Below are positions 48,390 to 61,268 of a DNA stretch of 64,000 nt, in pieces. The stretch spans positions 40,897,477-40,961,476 of the forward strand of contig CM036622.1 of the NCBI GenBank assembly GCA_020746105.1, written 5' to 3'. The DNA is from Trogon surrucura (Eukaryota; Chordata; Aves; Trogoniformes; Trogonidae). Position 1 is the first letter of the stretch; each line of letters starts with the position of its first letter. Under the pieces are notes generated by a model, which saw nothing but the letters and a program-made list of their open reading frames with translations, had not been told where the DNA came from and searched no databases. A program made the translations under genes and the position numbers.

Positions 48390-49552
48390 AGGAAGATCAA
48401 CTTGTGAACAGGGTTTTTGTTAACATACTTTAACATGCTGTCATTCATTCCAACCTCATAAGTATGTTGTTATTTAGGAAATTGTTGACTTGTGAGAAGA
48501 TGACATTGAAACATGGTCCCTTCTGGCCATTTCTGACTATGGATTAAGTGAAGGCTGAAGCTGTGAGGCAAATTTTGTGAAAATATCAAAATGCAATATC
48601 AGTTGCATTATACAAAACTAATTTATGAAGTTAATTAACTGAGCACGGGTGACACCAGAAGTAAGCACCCAAAGGTCATACTACAAGTACTTAACTGCTT
48701 TGTGAAGCGGCACAGCAGTTGTTCTTGGTAGCCTGGACCTTACGGTGTAACCCAAGAACATAATGTACAGAACTTGCTCTGCCAGCACGCATTTGCCGTC
48801 AGCTAAAACAACATATTTTTAGCTCTCAACCTATATCCTCCAGGAGACGTAATAATTTTCTGCGCAGCACCATGCAAAACATTGTGCCAGAAGTCCAAAT
48901 GGGTAGTATTGCATTTCCCCAGGTTAGAGAAATTCTTTATTTCCCTGATGCATCTTAGTTGCACTGTATTCCTTTTGCATTTACTATGTAATTTTCTGTT
49001 TCAAAGTAGTGTAATGCCTGAGGTCAGGCTCACAGGTCTCTAGTCACCTGGGAGGGTTACTAGTCTTCCAGATTTTATTAGGTTGCCTTCCAGACGTCTC
49101 CTGCTGCATGAAGCCACTGCACAGGCTCTGTTTATGAAAATGCTGTCAGAGCAAAAGCAGAAGTTATTGCTAGTTGGGACACTGTGACAGCTCCTGGAAG
49201 GAGATATGAAGGGTCTTAAACTCAAAGGAAACCCAAAAAGAACCTGAGCTGGGTAGCAACCTCAAAACAAATATTTGGGATTGTTTAAAGTGTTGTTTCA
49301 GCACTTTTTTGTCCACCTCCTCTGTGGTCCTCATGGCAGGAATCCTTACATGTTTTCCTACATATAGTTTCTAAATATGCTTTACTCTCCCCTTCTCACA
49401 GACATTAAACTACACATTAATTCATATATATACTCTGCAGCTGCTGCTTATGTGCCAGCTTGGTGTTTGGGAAAGAGTGATATCCTGATGCGTTTACAAT
49501 GAGTTGGGTTTTGCTTTTGCTCTGGATATTCTTTTTCCACGCAGAACACTGA

Positions 49553-49571
49553 TTTTTTTTTTTTTTTTTTT
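49553..49571. repeat. T19 homopolymer
   Basis: Nineteen consecutive T. No adjoining retroposed gene or SINE body is visible. Confidence 0.9.
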
Positions 49572-51135
49572 GGCAGTAATGCTATATACAGAATTTCACA
49601 GATTTATTATCATTACTTATAGGATATTAACTGCCCAGATATAACAACTGCAATGTCCATTTCGCTGAGGGCCAAGTATTTCCATTACTGTCTGGTACTT
49701 CCTAAGCCCAGACAGCCTTCCCGGCCCCGCAGAAGAAGAGAGGTGTGAGGGGAGGAGGCACCGGAGCTGATGAAGGCTCACTGCCTCAACTCCCATCACC
49801 CTCCTAGATCCACTAAACTGGGACTTGAAAAGATCATACAAGTGAAGGTAAACTTTTTTTTTTTATCCCTTGATGCAGAATAAAACATAATTTGGTAAAA
49901 GGAACGATAATATAATTGCATGACCTTTTTCCTCAGTTTACAGGTCAGACTTTTGTTACTGGAGGATTTCACGAGCTTAGGGGGACAACTGGACACATTC
50001 AATAGGCAAGAGGACATAAATCCGCTTTCTATTTATATTTGTCATAGCCCATAAATAAAAAGCAACTCTAGTGGGTTTAGTGCCGTTAATCTGAACATGC
50101 ACCCGTGTCACGGTGCCTCTGAAGGGAGATAAAACAGAAATCACCAAACGTTGTCACTCAGTAAGCGCAACAACAAAACATCACATGGAGACAAAAGACA
50201 AACTGTAAAAATAAGAAATTTTTGGGAGTAGTTTCTACTATGCAATGCATGGTAATGGTGTTCTGAATCCAGTTCAAAGACATTTCCCATGATTAGATGG
50301 CTGATGCCAGTATTTGATCAGCTGCCACTCATTTCCTCTCCTGGACACCAGAATCACATTTCCAAGGCTCAGAGAGCAGAACCAGCCCACAGAAGCTCTC
50401 TCTCCTCACTGATGTTTCACTCAGGTTATGTATTGCTAATGAACAACATGACAAAGAAAATCTAGCTTTTTGATTATTTCCATATTTGAAAATTCAAATT
50501 AAAAATATTTAACAGATTTAATCTATCCCTTAAGCACGAATCTCATATACATCTATACATATTTTACACACACATACATATAAATACATTAATAAAAAGA
50601 AGCCCTGAGCTACCAACCTGCATTCGCAACCATTAATGCTAATCTTAACAGAAGAAATCCTCCAACGCTAACTAAAAAAAACCAAAAACCAAACCTAAAA
50701 AAAATTATAAAATCAGGAGTTCTGAATAATGCACCCACAGTGAGCACAACACTGCATTTTTGAAGAGCCGAAGCCACGCACTCTCAAGCCAAGCTATATT
50801 TTTGGGTACACAGGCATGAGCAGACTGCCTGTGCAGTACAAGGGCCAGCTAACTCGACCCACAGCTGCTTTGCATCACCGCACCAGCACAGGCGACCTGG
50901 AATGTGCACCCTTATGCCCTCCACATTCCTCTACGCACACATACTCATTTTTCCATTTCCAGTCTTACTCAGAAATGGTTTTTGAAAGCAGCGTCAAAAA
51001 GGAAACACTGCCGCTGGTTTTAATTTGAATATAAACCTAAAGAACTGAAAAAAAGATATATGTATTTTTTTAAAGAGAAACTGACAGTAAAACCTACTGC
51101 CATTTTTCTCAAGGAGACTGACGACAAATAGCCAT

Positions 51136-51192
51136 ACCTTGTAAAATGTATCATAAAATGAGAAATGAAAGTAACCTGCACTAATGATTGGA
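51136..51192. repeat. Dispersed 57-bp segment, copy 1
   Basis: accttgtaaaatgtatcata... gtaacctgcactaatgattg. Copy 2 is at 52111-52168 in the same orientation with a handful of differences. I do not recognise the family. It could be two remnants of one old repeat or a segmental duplication of about 975 bp whose remainder has decayed. Confidence 0.65.
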
Positions 51193-51861
51193 CTTTCTAC
51201 TCAGAAGACAGCCATTAATTTCTACTGTTAATTAATTTCTACACTGTCAGAAAGGGTAGGGTGGTTGCCATCCAAGCCATGAGGAGTCAGAGGGAAGTGC
51301 ATAAGCAGCAAGTTAGGTAATACGTTTGCCTTTTTTCCACCATCAGGAAAGAGTCAAAAACTGGGATGAATTAAAACTATCTACTTGAAGCTTTTAAGCC
51401 CACGCTTTTTTCCTTGCATTTGATTTCCCCCCCCCAGTTACTTCCGGAAGCATTTATGATTTTACACAACTTGTAACCAGAAATGCACAGTTGATATCGG
51501 GGTATTTTCTAGCAAATGTAGAAGAGACAACCCTGCCTAGGTACATGGAAAGGACTCAAACGAAAAATAGGTTTGGTCAGCCACAGATGTCTTCATAAAA
51601 AAAAACCCCAACGTATAAAGGCTTCAAACAAGGCAGCATTGCCAGCACCACCCCCAGAAGCAGCACTTCTCATTGCCTCAATTTTTCCCTGCTTTTTCAC
51701 CATCATTTTTCTTCTGCTGCCTCACATGGGTGTGCAGCTGGTTGTGTGATGAACCAAAGCAAAACCCAAATCAAGGCTGCTAAAAAAGATTTTTTGCTCA
51801 TTGGGATCATTTGCCAATCCTGCTCACGGCAAGACTGCAGGAGAGCAGAAGGCAGCAGAGA

Positions 51862-51960
51862 AATCATAGAATCATTAAGGTTGGAAAAGACCACTGAGAT
51901 CATCTAGTCCAACTGCCAACCCAATACTACCATGATCACTAAAATAGATCCTGAATTGCC
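51862..51960 (-). repeat. CR1 3' end fragment
   Basis: The plus strand reads aatcatagaatcattaaggttggaaaagacc...gatcatctagtccaactgccaacccaatactaccatgatcactaaa, the reversed 3' tail of a CR1 subfamily with the 'caacccaacaccaccatg' box. About 100 bp, diverged. Confidence 0.8.
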
Positions 51961-52110
51961 ATCTTTATGCTCCTTTCTACAATTCCTTAGCTTAAAAGGT
52001 TTGAACTATGAGCTAAACCTCCTCAAGTTGGAAGCACAATCCTAGATTAAGGTGAATAAAGACTCAGCCAAAATGTATTTTTGAAATTTAAATAAAGTTT
52101 TAAAGTCAAT

Positions 52111-52168
52111 ACCTTGTGAAATGTATTATAAAATGAGAAATAACAGTAACCTGCACTAATGACTGAGT
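52111..52168. repeat. Dispersed 57-bp segment, copy 2
   Basis: accttgtgaaatgtattata... gtaacctgcactaatgactg, matching 51136-51192. Confidence 0.65.
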
Positions 52169-55100
52169 TTCCTGCACATACAACAATTTTGACATTTGTT
52201 GCCAAACATTTAAATACTTAAAAAACATCAAAAGTCTGCTGAACTGCAAAACCAGCTTTGGGTAACTAACTTGTTTTTCAGGTGCAGACAGAATATTTTC
52301 TTCATTTCTGCTAATGGAGTTGAACTGATAGGTCATTCAGAGTTGAGAAACCAATTGGGAGTCAAAAAAGCAAGAAGACTTGTTCTTCTCTTCTGATCCC
52401 CTAATTAAAAAATGTTATGGCAGATGAGATCTAGTTTGGAAATCTTAAGGCATGTTTATAAGTTGAACTGATTATAGTCTTCAGATAATAATTCCTGTGT
52501 TTAAAAAAATACTGTGATGTCAAGTATAAAATTTTGTTTGATTAACTTATTTTCCACTTTGTGTATCCAGGATATTTAAGGTTGTTTTATTTAACTTAGG
52601 AAGAAGAATGCCAGTTTAGTGCGTTGCTTTGCAATTTATCAGATGGAGCTTGACACAGGGATTTAAAAAAGGATCTCTGTGTTAGAAAACAAACCCTTGC
52701 CTGCCAGCCCACTGTCAAGAATCTTCAAAGGAGATGGGCATATAGTGGACCTTCCTGCTTAGAAAGACAGTACCTCACTTCTTTAATACAAATGCAAACC
52801 AGAATTAAAATCAGTTATATATTATCAAAAATCAGTTGCTTATCACTTTAAGCTTCATTTAAATTTAAACTTTTGCTTTAAAATTCACTGTAGTTTTCCG
52901 CTTCAGCTCTAGAGGTACATTTAAGGAGATTCTTGTTTAACGTGTTTTTGTTTCATGCTACCTTTTGGAATCTCAATGTATGAGATTTCTCTAATGCCCA
53001 AATAAACAGAATTGTATCTATTAGCAGCAAGAATATGTGCAACTGCTAAGAAGTAGTGAAGAAAACTAAATAAGCCTGAATGCTTGGCTAAGAACTGCCA
53101 TGCCTAAGCCTCAAAAAGACTGAAAAAAGTATACATCCTTGAAAATAAAAGGAATTAGATTTCTTTTCAAATCTTAAAAATATTGTCATTCTCTAATTCA
53201 AGTCTGTACAACAAGTTTTCAATATTTACACATTTTTCCCAGGTAAATTTACTATCTCAATATAAAAGAAAATTTACACCAAGTTTCGCACTGTTTACCA
53301 AATCCAAAACAGAGGTATCCTATCTTGGACACCCAGACATAAGGGGAAAAAAAAATCATTTATTCCCGTGACCCTAAGTATAAAAAGAAAAAAAGTTTTC
53401 AGAACGTCAAAGTTTGAAACAATCAAATTCTGCAGTGCACTCTATCACTGCGTAGGTTTACAGTTGCGGTTATGCATGACCTTCCAATGATCAATAAGCT
53501 CTTTACCAGCCAGCAAACTTTGTATCACAAACTCCAAAATTTGAATTCAAACAACAGTGAAACTAAAAAGCTCTGCTGAACTTCAGTTAGGGAGATTATC
53601 TTCCTAATGCTCATCTCTGTCTTTCTTCCTTCGATTGAAGACTTCTTTACAGGCTTCAAACACAGGAAGGCTGCCAGCAATGCCATAATGTCTTCAGGCT
53701 TTCTGTATTGTCTCTCTCCCACTTCTACTGTCTAGTAGTAGTAGATGAGCCCAGAAGGCAAGACACATCAACTAAAGCCAATTTTCAGGAAAGCTGCACT
53801 TGGCACAACATGAGGAATATGTTGTTTTCCTAGGGTCATATTCCAGAAAATAAAAGGGTAAAAAGAAATGTTTTAGACAACAATGTGTAAACTCAATGGG
53901 ATAAGGATGACTCATGCAGCCCTGGCTGGTTCAAGTGACCTCAAATACTAACACAGATACCATCAAAGAAAACACTAAATAAATACACGTTCTGAAATAA
54001 CATACCATCTATCTGCCAGTGCTAAAAATAGCCTTGTATTAATCTCTGTTAAAACACTGAACGATGGATAAACAGATGCTGCTGTACTGGGATCGCTCTA
54101 ACCGTTGTAGTGAAAGTGCCTACCAGACCCAGGACCGAATGACCTAGAAGCAAGAACTAGGACTTTGTCCCATGTTTCTACATGACCTAGGAGAGGACAG
54201 GTCTTTCATTTCCTCCAACACAAGGGGCCCTGAGCACCTCCTGCAGTGCAGAGACCATCACGGTCCAAGATGTAGAGGGACTGATTTAAAGGCATTTACG
54301 AAGAATCGAGATAACTTATCCCTCTCTGTAGAAGCAGAGGTTCAGTTTCTCAGTGACTCATAAATGAAACAGAACATGTCGCAGAGACGTGAGTGTGACT
54401 AGCTCACACGAATACCACAAGGAAACCAGGCAAGTTCCTCAACAGCAAGGAGGAATTAAGGACTAGTACCACCCAGAGATACATTTTAGTTACTCCTTTC
54501 GAGGCTTTAGTACATATTCAAATTACATATACAGAATGCTGTATTCTGGTATTATTTCAATTTGGTTTACCATCTGGAAATTCTTAGTTTTATTTAGGTT
54601 GTAATGAAGTTAGAGCTAGCTCTGCACTTGAAAAGTGAGAGATTTGTACAAGCTGTTTTGGAAGGAATGTGGTTCCACAAGCAAACTGAAAACACACAGC
54701 AAGCAGCTCCTGTCAGCTGTGCTTGTCAGAAACCAGTTCCCATTGGAAGCATGGCTGGTGCACCTGTGTCTTCAGCACCCAACCTTCCATGGATTTTTGG
54801 GTGCTCCCTTCAAACGAGGAAGTCTATACTCCCAAGAACTAGCTAGACAATATTGCTGATTGAGGCGGGAATATGAAGGCAAACCTTATGGGTAGACATT
54901 GGTTTAGGTCAAAGTTTCCAAACTGAAGTAGCATTAAATGCTGTTGAGATCTCTTTCCTATGAAAACGCTGTCAGTTACAGACAAAATAAAAATCCACAA
55001 TGGGCATTAGGCAAATGCTTGTGTAAATAAGTTAGCTTTAAGTGATGAATTTATTGTTGACTAGTGGTACCCTGTAAATCAATAAGCTTGTTTGCCTATA

Positions 55101-55171
55101 AAATATACAGGTCTCACAGCCAACGTAAAGCAGAAAACAGGAACAACTGTAACTTTTGAGAGTATGAATTT

Positions 55172-55189
55172 TTATATATATATATATAT
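55172..55189. repeat. TA dinucleotide repeat
   Basis: About nine TA units followed by an A-rich stretch. A simple microsatellite. Confidence 0.85.
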
Positions 55190-58100
55190 TAAAAAATCTA
55201 TCTCCTCATAGAGCAAATGCTGGAATGTTATATTAAAACCAATTTCCCTTTCAGAACCTCTAGCCCACAAAGAGCCACCAGCTGTAATGTTTTTTAGTGT
55301 TTTTGAAAAAAAAAGAACAATTTGCTAAAACTAACATCACTGCAGTAATCTCTCTTTCAGCTCCTGAGACCATCTCAGCACACCAGACATTTGAACTCTG
55401 GTTTAATGAGTGCTCTGGAGGGAGTGAAAAGCCCAGACCACGAGAAGGACTTAGTGCTCCACTTAGAGAAGAAATGCTTTTGCAGTAAAATTATTGGAAT
55501 GCTTATGTGGCTCTTTAACAGCATCTTTATACAATTGGCCATTTTAATTTTTCTGGTAGTAAATTCTTTGAGAGTGCTTAAAGGAAAAATGTTTCTGAGT
55601 TCTCAAATTCCTGCATTTGTTGTTTTATAGAAGCTAGGGAAAACTACAAGTGTAATTTATCCTTAAAACACCCACTTTGTTGTTAACACTTTAAAAGTAT
55701 ATTGAAGGCATTTAGTGCAATAAAAATGAAAAGCAATGTCTGAAACATTATTTTTTTTCAACAGAGAAATTTATATAACTTGGTTTTTACCTTACTATGA
55801 GTCGGACTGCCTTCTTTCCTTATGCTCTGATGTATCTGAATAGCAGACTGAATGGGGGAACGAAGTGCTTTTTAACAGTACGCTTAAGTATCCTGCTTGT
55901 ATAACTTCTGGCAAGTAGATAAACCCAACCCAAATCTGGCATTCACTAGCTGAGGTGGTGGCACTTCTAAAGAAGTTTACTTGTGTGTTTTTACTGAAAC
56001 AGAAACACCCCACCCCCAAGACAACCAGGAAACACTTCACTAGCAGCTACTTACCTTTTGGACTGGTTGCCGTTTCAGTTGCTATCAAACAGTTGCCATT
56101 CACAAGCAGAAATAAAATTCAAGATCCAACCCACCAGAGGGTGTTACCAGCTCACAGTTATACCTTGACCAAAAAGTACCTGAAGTGTTCACACTGAGCT
56201 GTCACTTGCCTCTTAACCTTCCCTCTTCCTAGTCTGCTCCAACCGACATCAGCCTTTAGTAACTCCCAATTTACGGGAAATTCAGCAGACACCCAAGTGA
56301 TTTCTCACTCGCCTCACTTTCCTTCTTCAGCAAACTCTGGTCTCCCTCAGACAGAAATTGACTGAAGGATTAAAGTGCGGCTGCGTTAAGAGTCAAGGCA
56401 ATCATTAAAGCCGTAAGTAGATTTTGCAACTATTAATGAGGCATCAGAGCAGCAGTACTGACAAAGAGCAAAACTGAACTGACTATGGAAATACCATGAG
56501 CTGAGGCACAAGGCTCAGCCACACTCACCACGATGGAGACCAAGTCAACAACAAATTGAGTCCAGACTGACCCTGTCATGGTCAAGTGTTTAAAACAGGC
56601 CATAAGATAACACCCTTAAAGCACCTCTTTTCTCTGTGTTAATTCCAAGCAGAGCTGAGGGCAACTAGTTGGTCTCTAGACATCTGGTACTGCAGAGGCA
56701 GGGTGGATTTCACTTACCATTCCTCTGCTGCTCTGCTAATCAAATATTTGCAAAGCACCTACTTAGTGGGAACTATTATGTAGTATGAACAGTTTTTGGA
56801 GTCCAAGGATAAAGACTGTTGACTCTTATGCAAAATACATTCTACCTCACAGAGAATATAAATACAGAGTGACATGAGCAAATAGCAAAGAGCACGTGCA
56901 AAGGTGCTGGGAGAAAAAACCCAAACCATCAATGCTGAAAAGACACACAACAAGCAGAAGGTCTGTGTGTAGCTGCTCTTTTTGTGAGAACTAAACCTGT
57001 GCAAGCTCTTTGAACTACTAGTAATGTCTGCTGCAGGTTGAGGAGGGGGAAGAGAAGGAAGAGAAAAAGTACAAAGCCTCAGTTTTGGTTTCTAAAACTT
57101 AATTTGACACGACGTTTATACATAAGCATGTCTTGTCAGCACACTTCAACATGAAATATGCAGTGTTATTGACAGAAAATATTTTCCTGGCCCTAAATCT
57201 ACATCTGAATTACTAGCTTGAGATTTGTTCTCTTTTTAAATTCAGTATATATGAATATTTTTCTGATGTTTTAAAATTGTGTTTTACAACCAGCCACAGG
57301 TTGTTATCTGTTTTTTTACTACAAGGGCAAGTAGGCCAAGGGAAAAAAAATCATTAGCCAAAATAATCCTAGACTGGAGAGAGCAACTAGCAAACCATTT
57401 ATACTAAATATAAATACCAAAAAGTATTTATTAATTTCTGAAGTCTTAACCATCCCAGAAGACTTTCCACCTCATGTGGAGTGAGGCTAATTCTTCCATT
57501 AGTATATAATTATTACCATACATTATTTCCATGTGAAATCTTTTATATTTCATGCACTAATTCACCCCTATTTTCACTGTAATTTTAGAAAGGCTCCCAA
57601 ATATTTTAAATACAAAACACTGGATATACTACTTAACCTATAATCACATCAGCTTTGACTTAGTCATATTATGTTCATTAATTAGGAAACTCAAGTTACA
57701 AAAAAATGAAGAATGCTGCCATTCAAGGAGAAGCCATGCTTTTCTTATCTGTCATTGTCTGAATGAAAATATTTATTTGTAGCAGAAGCATTATGCAAGA
57801 GAAGTAGTTAATGAACTAAAAGAGCTTAACCATACCTTTATGAGGATTTGAAAGGACTTAGATCAACTCTTACAAAAAGCAACACATGTCTATCTGAAGA
57901 GCACAGAGGCAAAAATCCTGCTGTCACATTTCTGAGGAGCCATTTAGCAACATGGTGATGAACAGCAACCTGGAAAGCAGGCTTGTGCTAAAAATAACCA
58001 TTGTTTTCTTTTTCTGGAAAAATCAAAACACGCTCAGCCTTCAGGAGCAGAAATCTCTATTACCAGAAAAGGAAGTATCCTCAAGATAGTTTCTGTGTGC

Positions 58101-60499
58101 AATGTAAATAATTAACTGCATACAGGCTGGATTTGCACTTTGAGAAGACCAGAGCAATCCCAGGAGGAAGTTTAGTTCACAACGCACGGTCACTCAGTTA
58201 CCGAGTGACTCAAATATCGAGCGAGCAATTATTATGAAAAGTGTGCAGAAGTTTACAGTCAGAAGAAAGATTCCTCACAAACACATTTTAGCATTTAGGA
58301 ATGGGGACTCATCTTGATGGTGTCTTTTTCAAATGCACGTCAGGGTCTCTTCCAAAATAATCTCTTGGGTTTCTGCTGAACCACCAGTAACCAAGGAAAG
58401 CAGAACAGATTAAACTAGTGTCACAGCAGTTTTCTTATGGGTAGCTTTCCCCTCTTTCTGAAATGCCACACCAAGACATCAGATTCAAGATAAAACAAGC
58501 CAGAGCCTTTAAGAGAGGACAAACAAAACAATGGTTTTATCTAGTAGGAAAAAAAAGTCACTTTTTTTTCACAATGTAATCAATGCTGATGTCAATATTT
58601 GGTTTCAAGACAAACTAACACTGTATGAAATGTACAAGGCAGGACAGTTATTTTTAAAGACAAGCCTCTTGAACTAAAGGTGCCTTTGACTGGAGTCTGA
58701 AGGTAGGTGCTCAGGTACATAGCAGTGCTGGAGACACTCAGTCTTTCTGAGTTTGATGTAACTATATCCACAAGCATCTCAGCCAAAATGCAGCAGATTC
58801 TGGTGTCTCCTGGCACCAGACAGGATGCACAGTCATCATGTTATAAGCTCCTGCTGAGGTTCACAGGCTTGACTGTCCTTTCATCCCAAAAGGCTGAGGA
58901 TCAAAAATATCTGCAATGATGTCCATGGTGCTGCCTCATTAACTCACTGAAACAAAAAGGTGACTCATGCTCTCAGTGTTTGTCTTCCCTATATACAAAA
59001 GAATAAGGCTTAGGCTGCAGCATTTGAACTACAGTAACTTAATGGAAATTCTCATTGACATTGACAGGTTAACAGGAAGAAAAGCCAAGAACTGTAGAAA
59101 GAAACTAAATGAAGGAGAAACTCAGCAGCAGGAAGGAAGAAAGCAAAAAAAAAAAAATAAATGCAGGCAAATCTCAAGGTATCAGCGTGATGCTCAACCT
59201 AAAACATCTATTTTTGGAGTTACAAATTGTTCTGGGCACATCATCTGCCCAACCATCTTTGTAGTTGCGCATGTTTCTCAAGAAACAAACAGAAGGAGGT
59301 TACCTGGCCTTTCATACACAGTGATCTAGAAAAGAAACAAAGGGAGACTGACTAATAATATGGGCAAAATGGCAATTCTGCACAGTAAGTAAAGCACAGC
59401 AAATTCAACAGAAAAGAGCATTATTCTTGTTCCAATCTTTTCAGACCCAAATCTTGCTATTGCAAGGAAGAGCTAAGTCAGCTGCTTTCTGAATTAAATT
59501 CAACTGCTTTTTTATAATCTGAACAACAAAAATCGAAAAAGCCTCGGTAAGAAGAAATTGCAAAGGGCCGTCAAAATGGCCTTTCATTGTTTCCTGAAAA
59601 CCACTTTCCAGACAAGTCGTTTGTTGTACCTCATATCAAGGCAATTTTTTGGTCCTGCATTGACTCCGCTGGGGAGCTGCAATCAGCCCAAGCTGATCTG
59701 ATGTCTCTTCCTTCTTCCCCACCTCGGCCCCAGCCAGTCCCCAGCCACTCCTTTGCTCTTCCTGGGCTACAGAAACAGCTCTTGTGGTTTTTAACTTCTC
59801 CTCTCAGTGAGTTAACAGGCTGAAATGGCTCGTGACTGTGCCTCATCTGCCCCAAAGTCAGCACAAGAGAGCAGGACGGGGTGACACACAGCATGAGGGC
59901 AAGCAGGGAATTAAGCAGAGTATTACACTGTTGTACAGCACTTCATCCCGAGCAGTCCATAGCATAACCCTGCAGTAATCCTTCTGCCCACATCAAGGCT
60001 TTCCATTCATTTATTTCTGGTGCCAAATCATCAACTGGATCTAACTGACTAGTGTCTTGTCTCAAATTGAAGGGTTTTTTCTTGGGAGACCAATGGGACA
60101 GGACTGTGTTAGTCTAACTTGTCACACCACAGTTATAAATAAGCAACGGAAGCTTGCCGAGATCTACTTGCAGGTTTCAAATACTGAATTCATAAAACTA
60201 ATTCTTCTCATACTATCCTGACGATTTCAGTTAGAACAGAATGCTAGCAATAGGTTCTAGTATCTGATTATTCTGGGATATCTCTGGTTAATCAGGAAAT
60301 GCAGAGATGCTTTTTCTCTCCATTAAAAAACCCACAGCCCCAAACAAAAATAAATGTTTGTACCAAATCACCCTATAACTTGCTTAAACTGGGGCATTTG
60401 GTGCTCTATGTGGAGTATGTTAATTTTTTTGGTCTTACTTCTTTAGCTAAGTTATGTTTATTTGAAAATACATAAAATAAAAATCTTTATAGAATAGAA

Positions 60500-61268
60500 T
60501 CATTAAGAGTTAGGGCTGGTTCTACCATTAAATGACTGACAGATAATATCTAACCCCTCTCTGTCCCCAAAGGAAAAGGGAGTAAGGCAGAGAGCCGTTA
60601 CAGACTGGAAAAGAAAATTAAACCAGCTTTAATAAAATAATAATAGTAGTAATAAGGAAATAATGAAAATAATGCACTATATACAAATGTATACAAAGCC
60701 AACATCAAACTCAACTCTCGCTACCAACCACAATCACCACTGGTGCTGCAGAGCAGGCAGGCACCAGGCTCAGGGGCAGAGGGGTCTGACACAGGAGCTG
60801 GATTTGGGAACTCAGGATCGGGCTCAAAGGCAGAATAAGGGAATCCCCCTCAGATGCCAGCCACTAGAGCACAAGGGCTTAACCCTCATGATCCCTCAGC
60901 TTTACTCTGAATATGACATATATGGAATAGAATACTTGTCAGCCAGGTTCAGGTGACCTGTCCTGTCCATTCCTCCCTGAAGGTGCAACTTTTTAGTTCT
61001 TTGTGACCTCTTTTACTTCCCCGCATGCCCAATGTGTCACATAAGATCCATCAGTGACCTTGGTCACTACAGGAGGAAATACAAGCAAGAGCCTTTCTGC
61101 ATCCCAATCCTTCGTAGTAACTACAAACATCAGGTGTTATCACTGCGAGTAGCAGACACTGTCTGCAAAAACATGCTGTTAACTTCGGAAAGTGCAGACT
61201 CTTAGTAGGGACTGAGCTGAAAAGTAAAATCACTGAACAGAATTGGTTGTTTCACTCAAACCAGGACA
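60500..61268 (-). mobile_element. Old solo LTR related to the intact provirus
   Basis: On the minus strand it begins TGTCCTGGTTTGAG at 61268 and aligns by eye along the LTRs at 11388 and 17758: the gcatgtttttgcagacagtgt block, aaggctcttgctt, tagtgaccaaggtcact, ctctgcagcaccagtggtgatt, ttattaaagctg and a final agccctaac. It is clearly diverged. Its TATA box is damaged, and the pyrimidine minisatellite of the young LTR is missing. No gag or pol is next to it. The left end (about 60500) is uncertain and no target duplication could be read. Confidence 0.85.

Noticed and set aside
59587..59894. Opposed frames in GC-richer DNA near 59650 as a possible PIP4K2A exon 1
   Set aside because: No sequence matching the expected N-terminus or a 3' splice donor in the right phase; not CpG-island-like.
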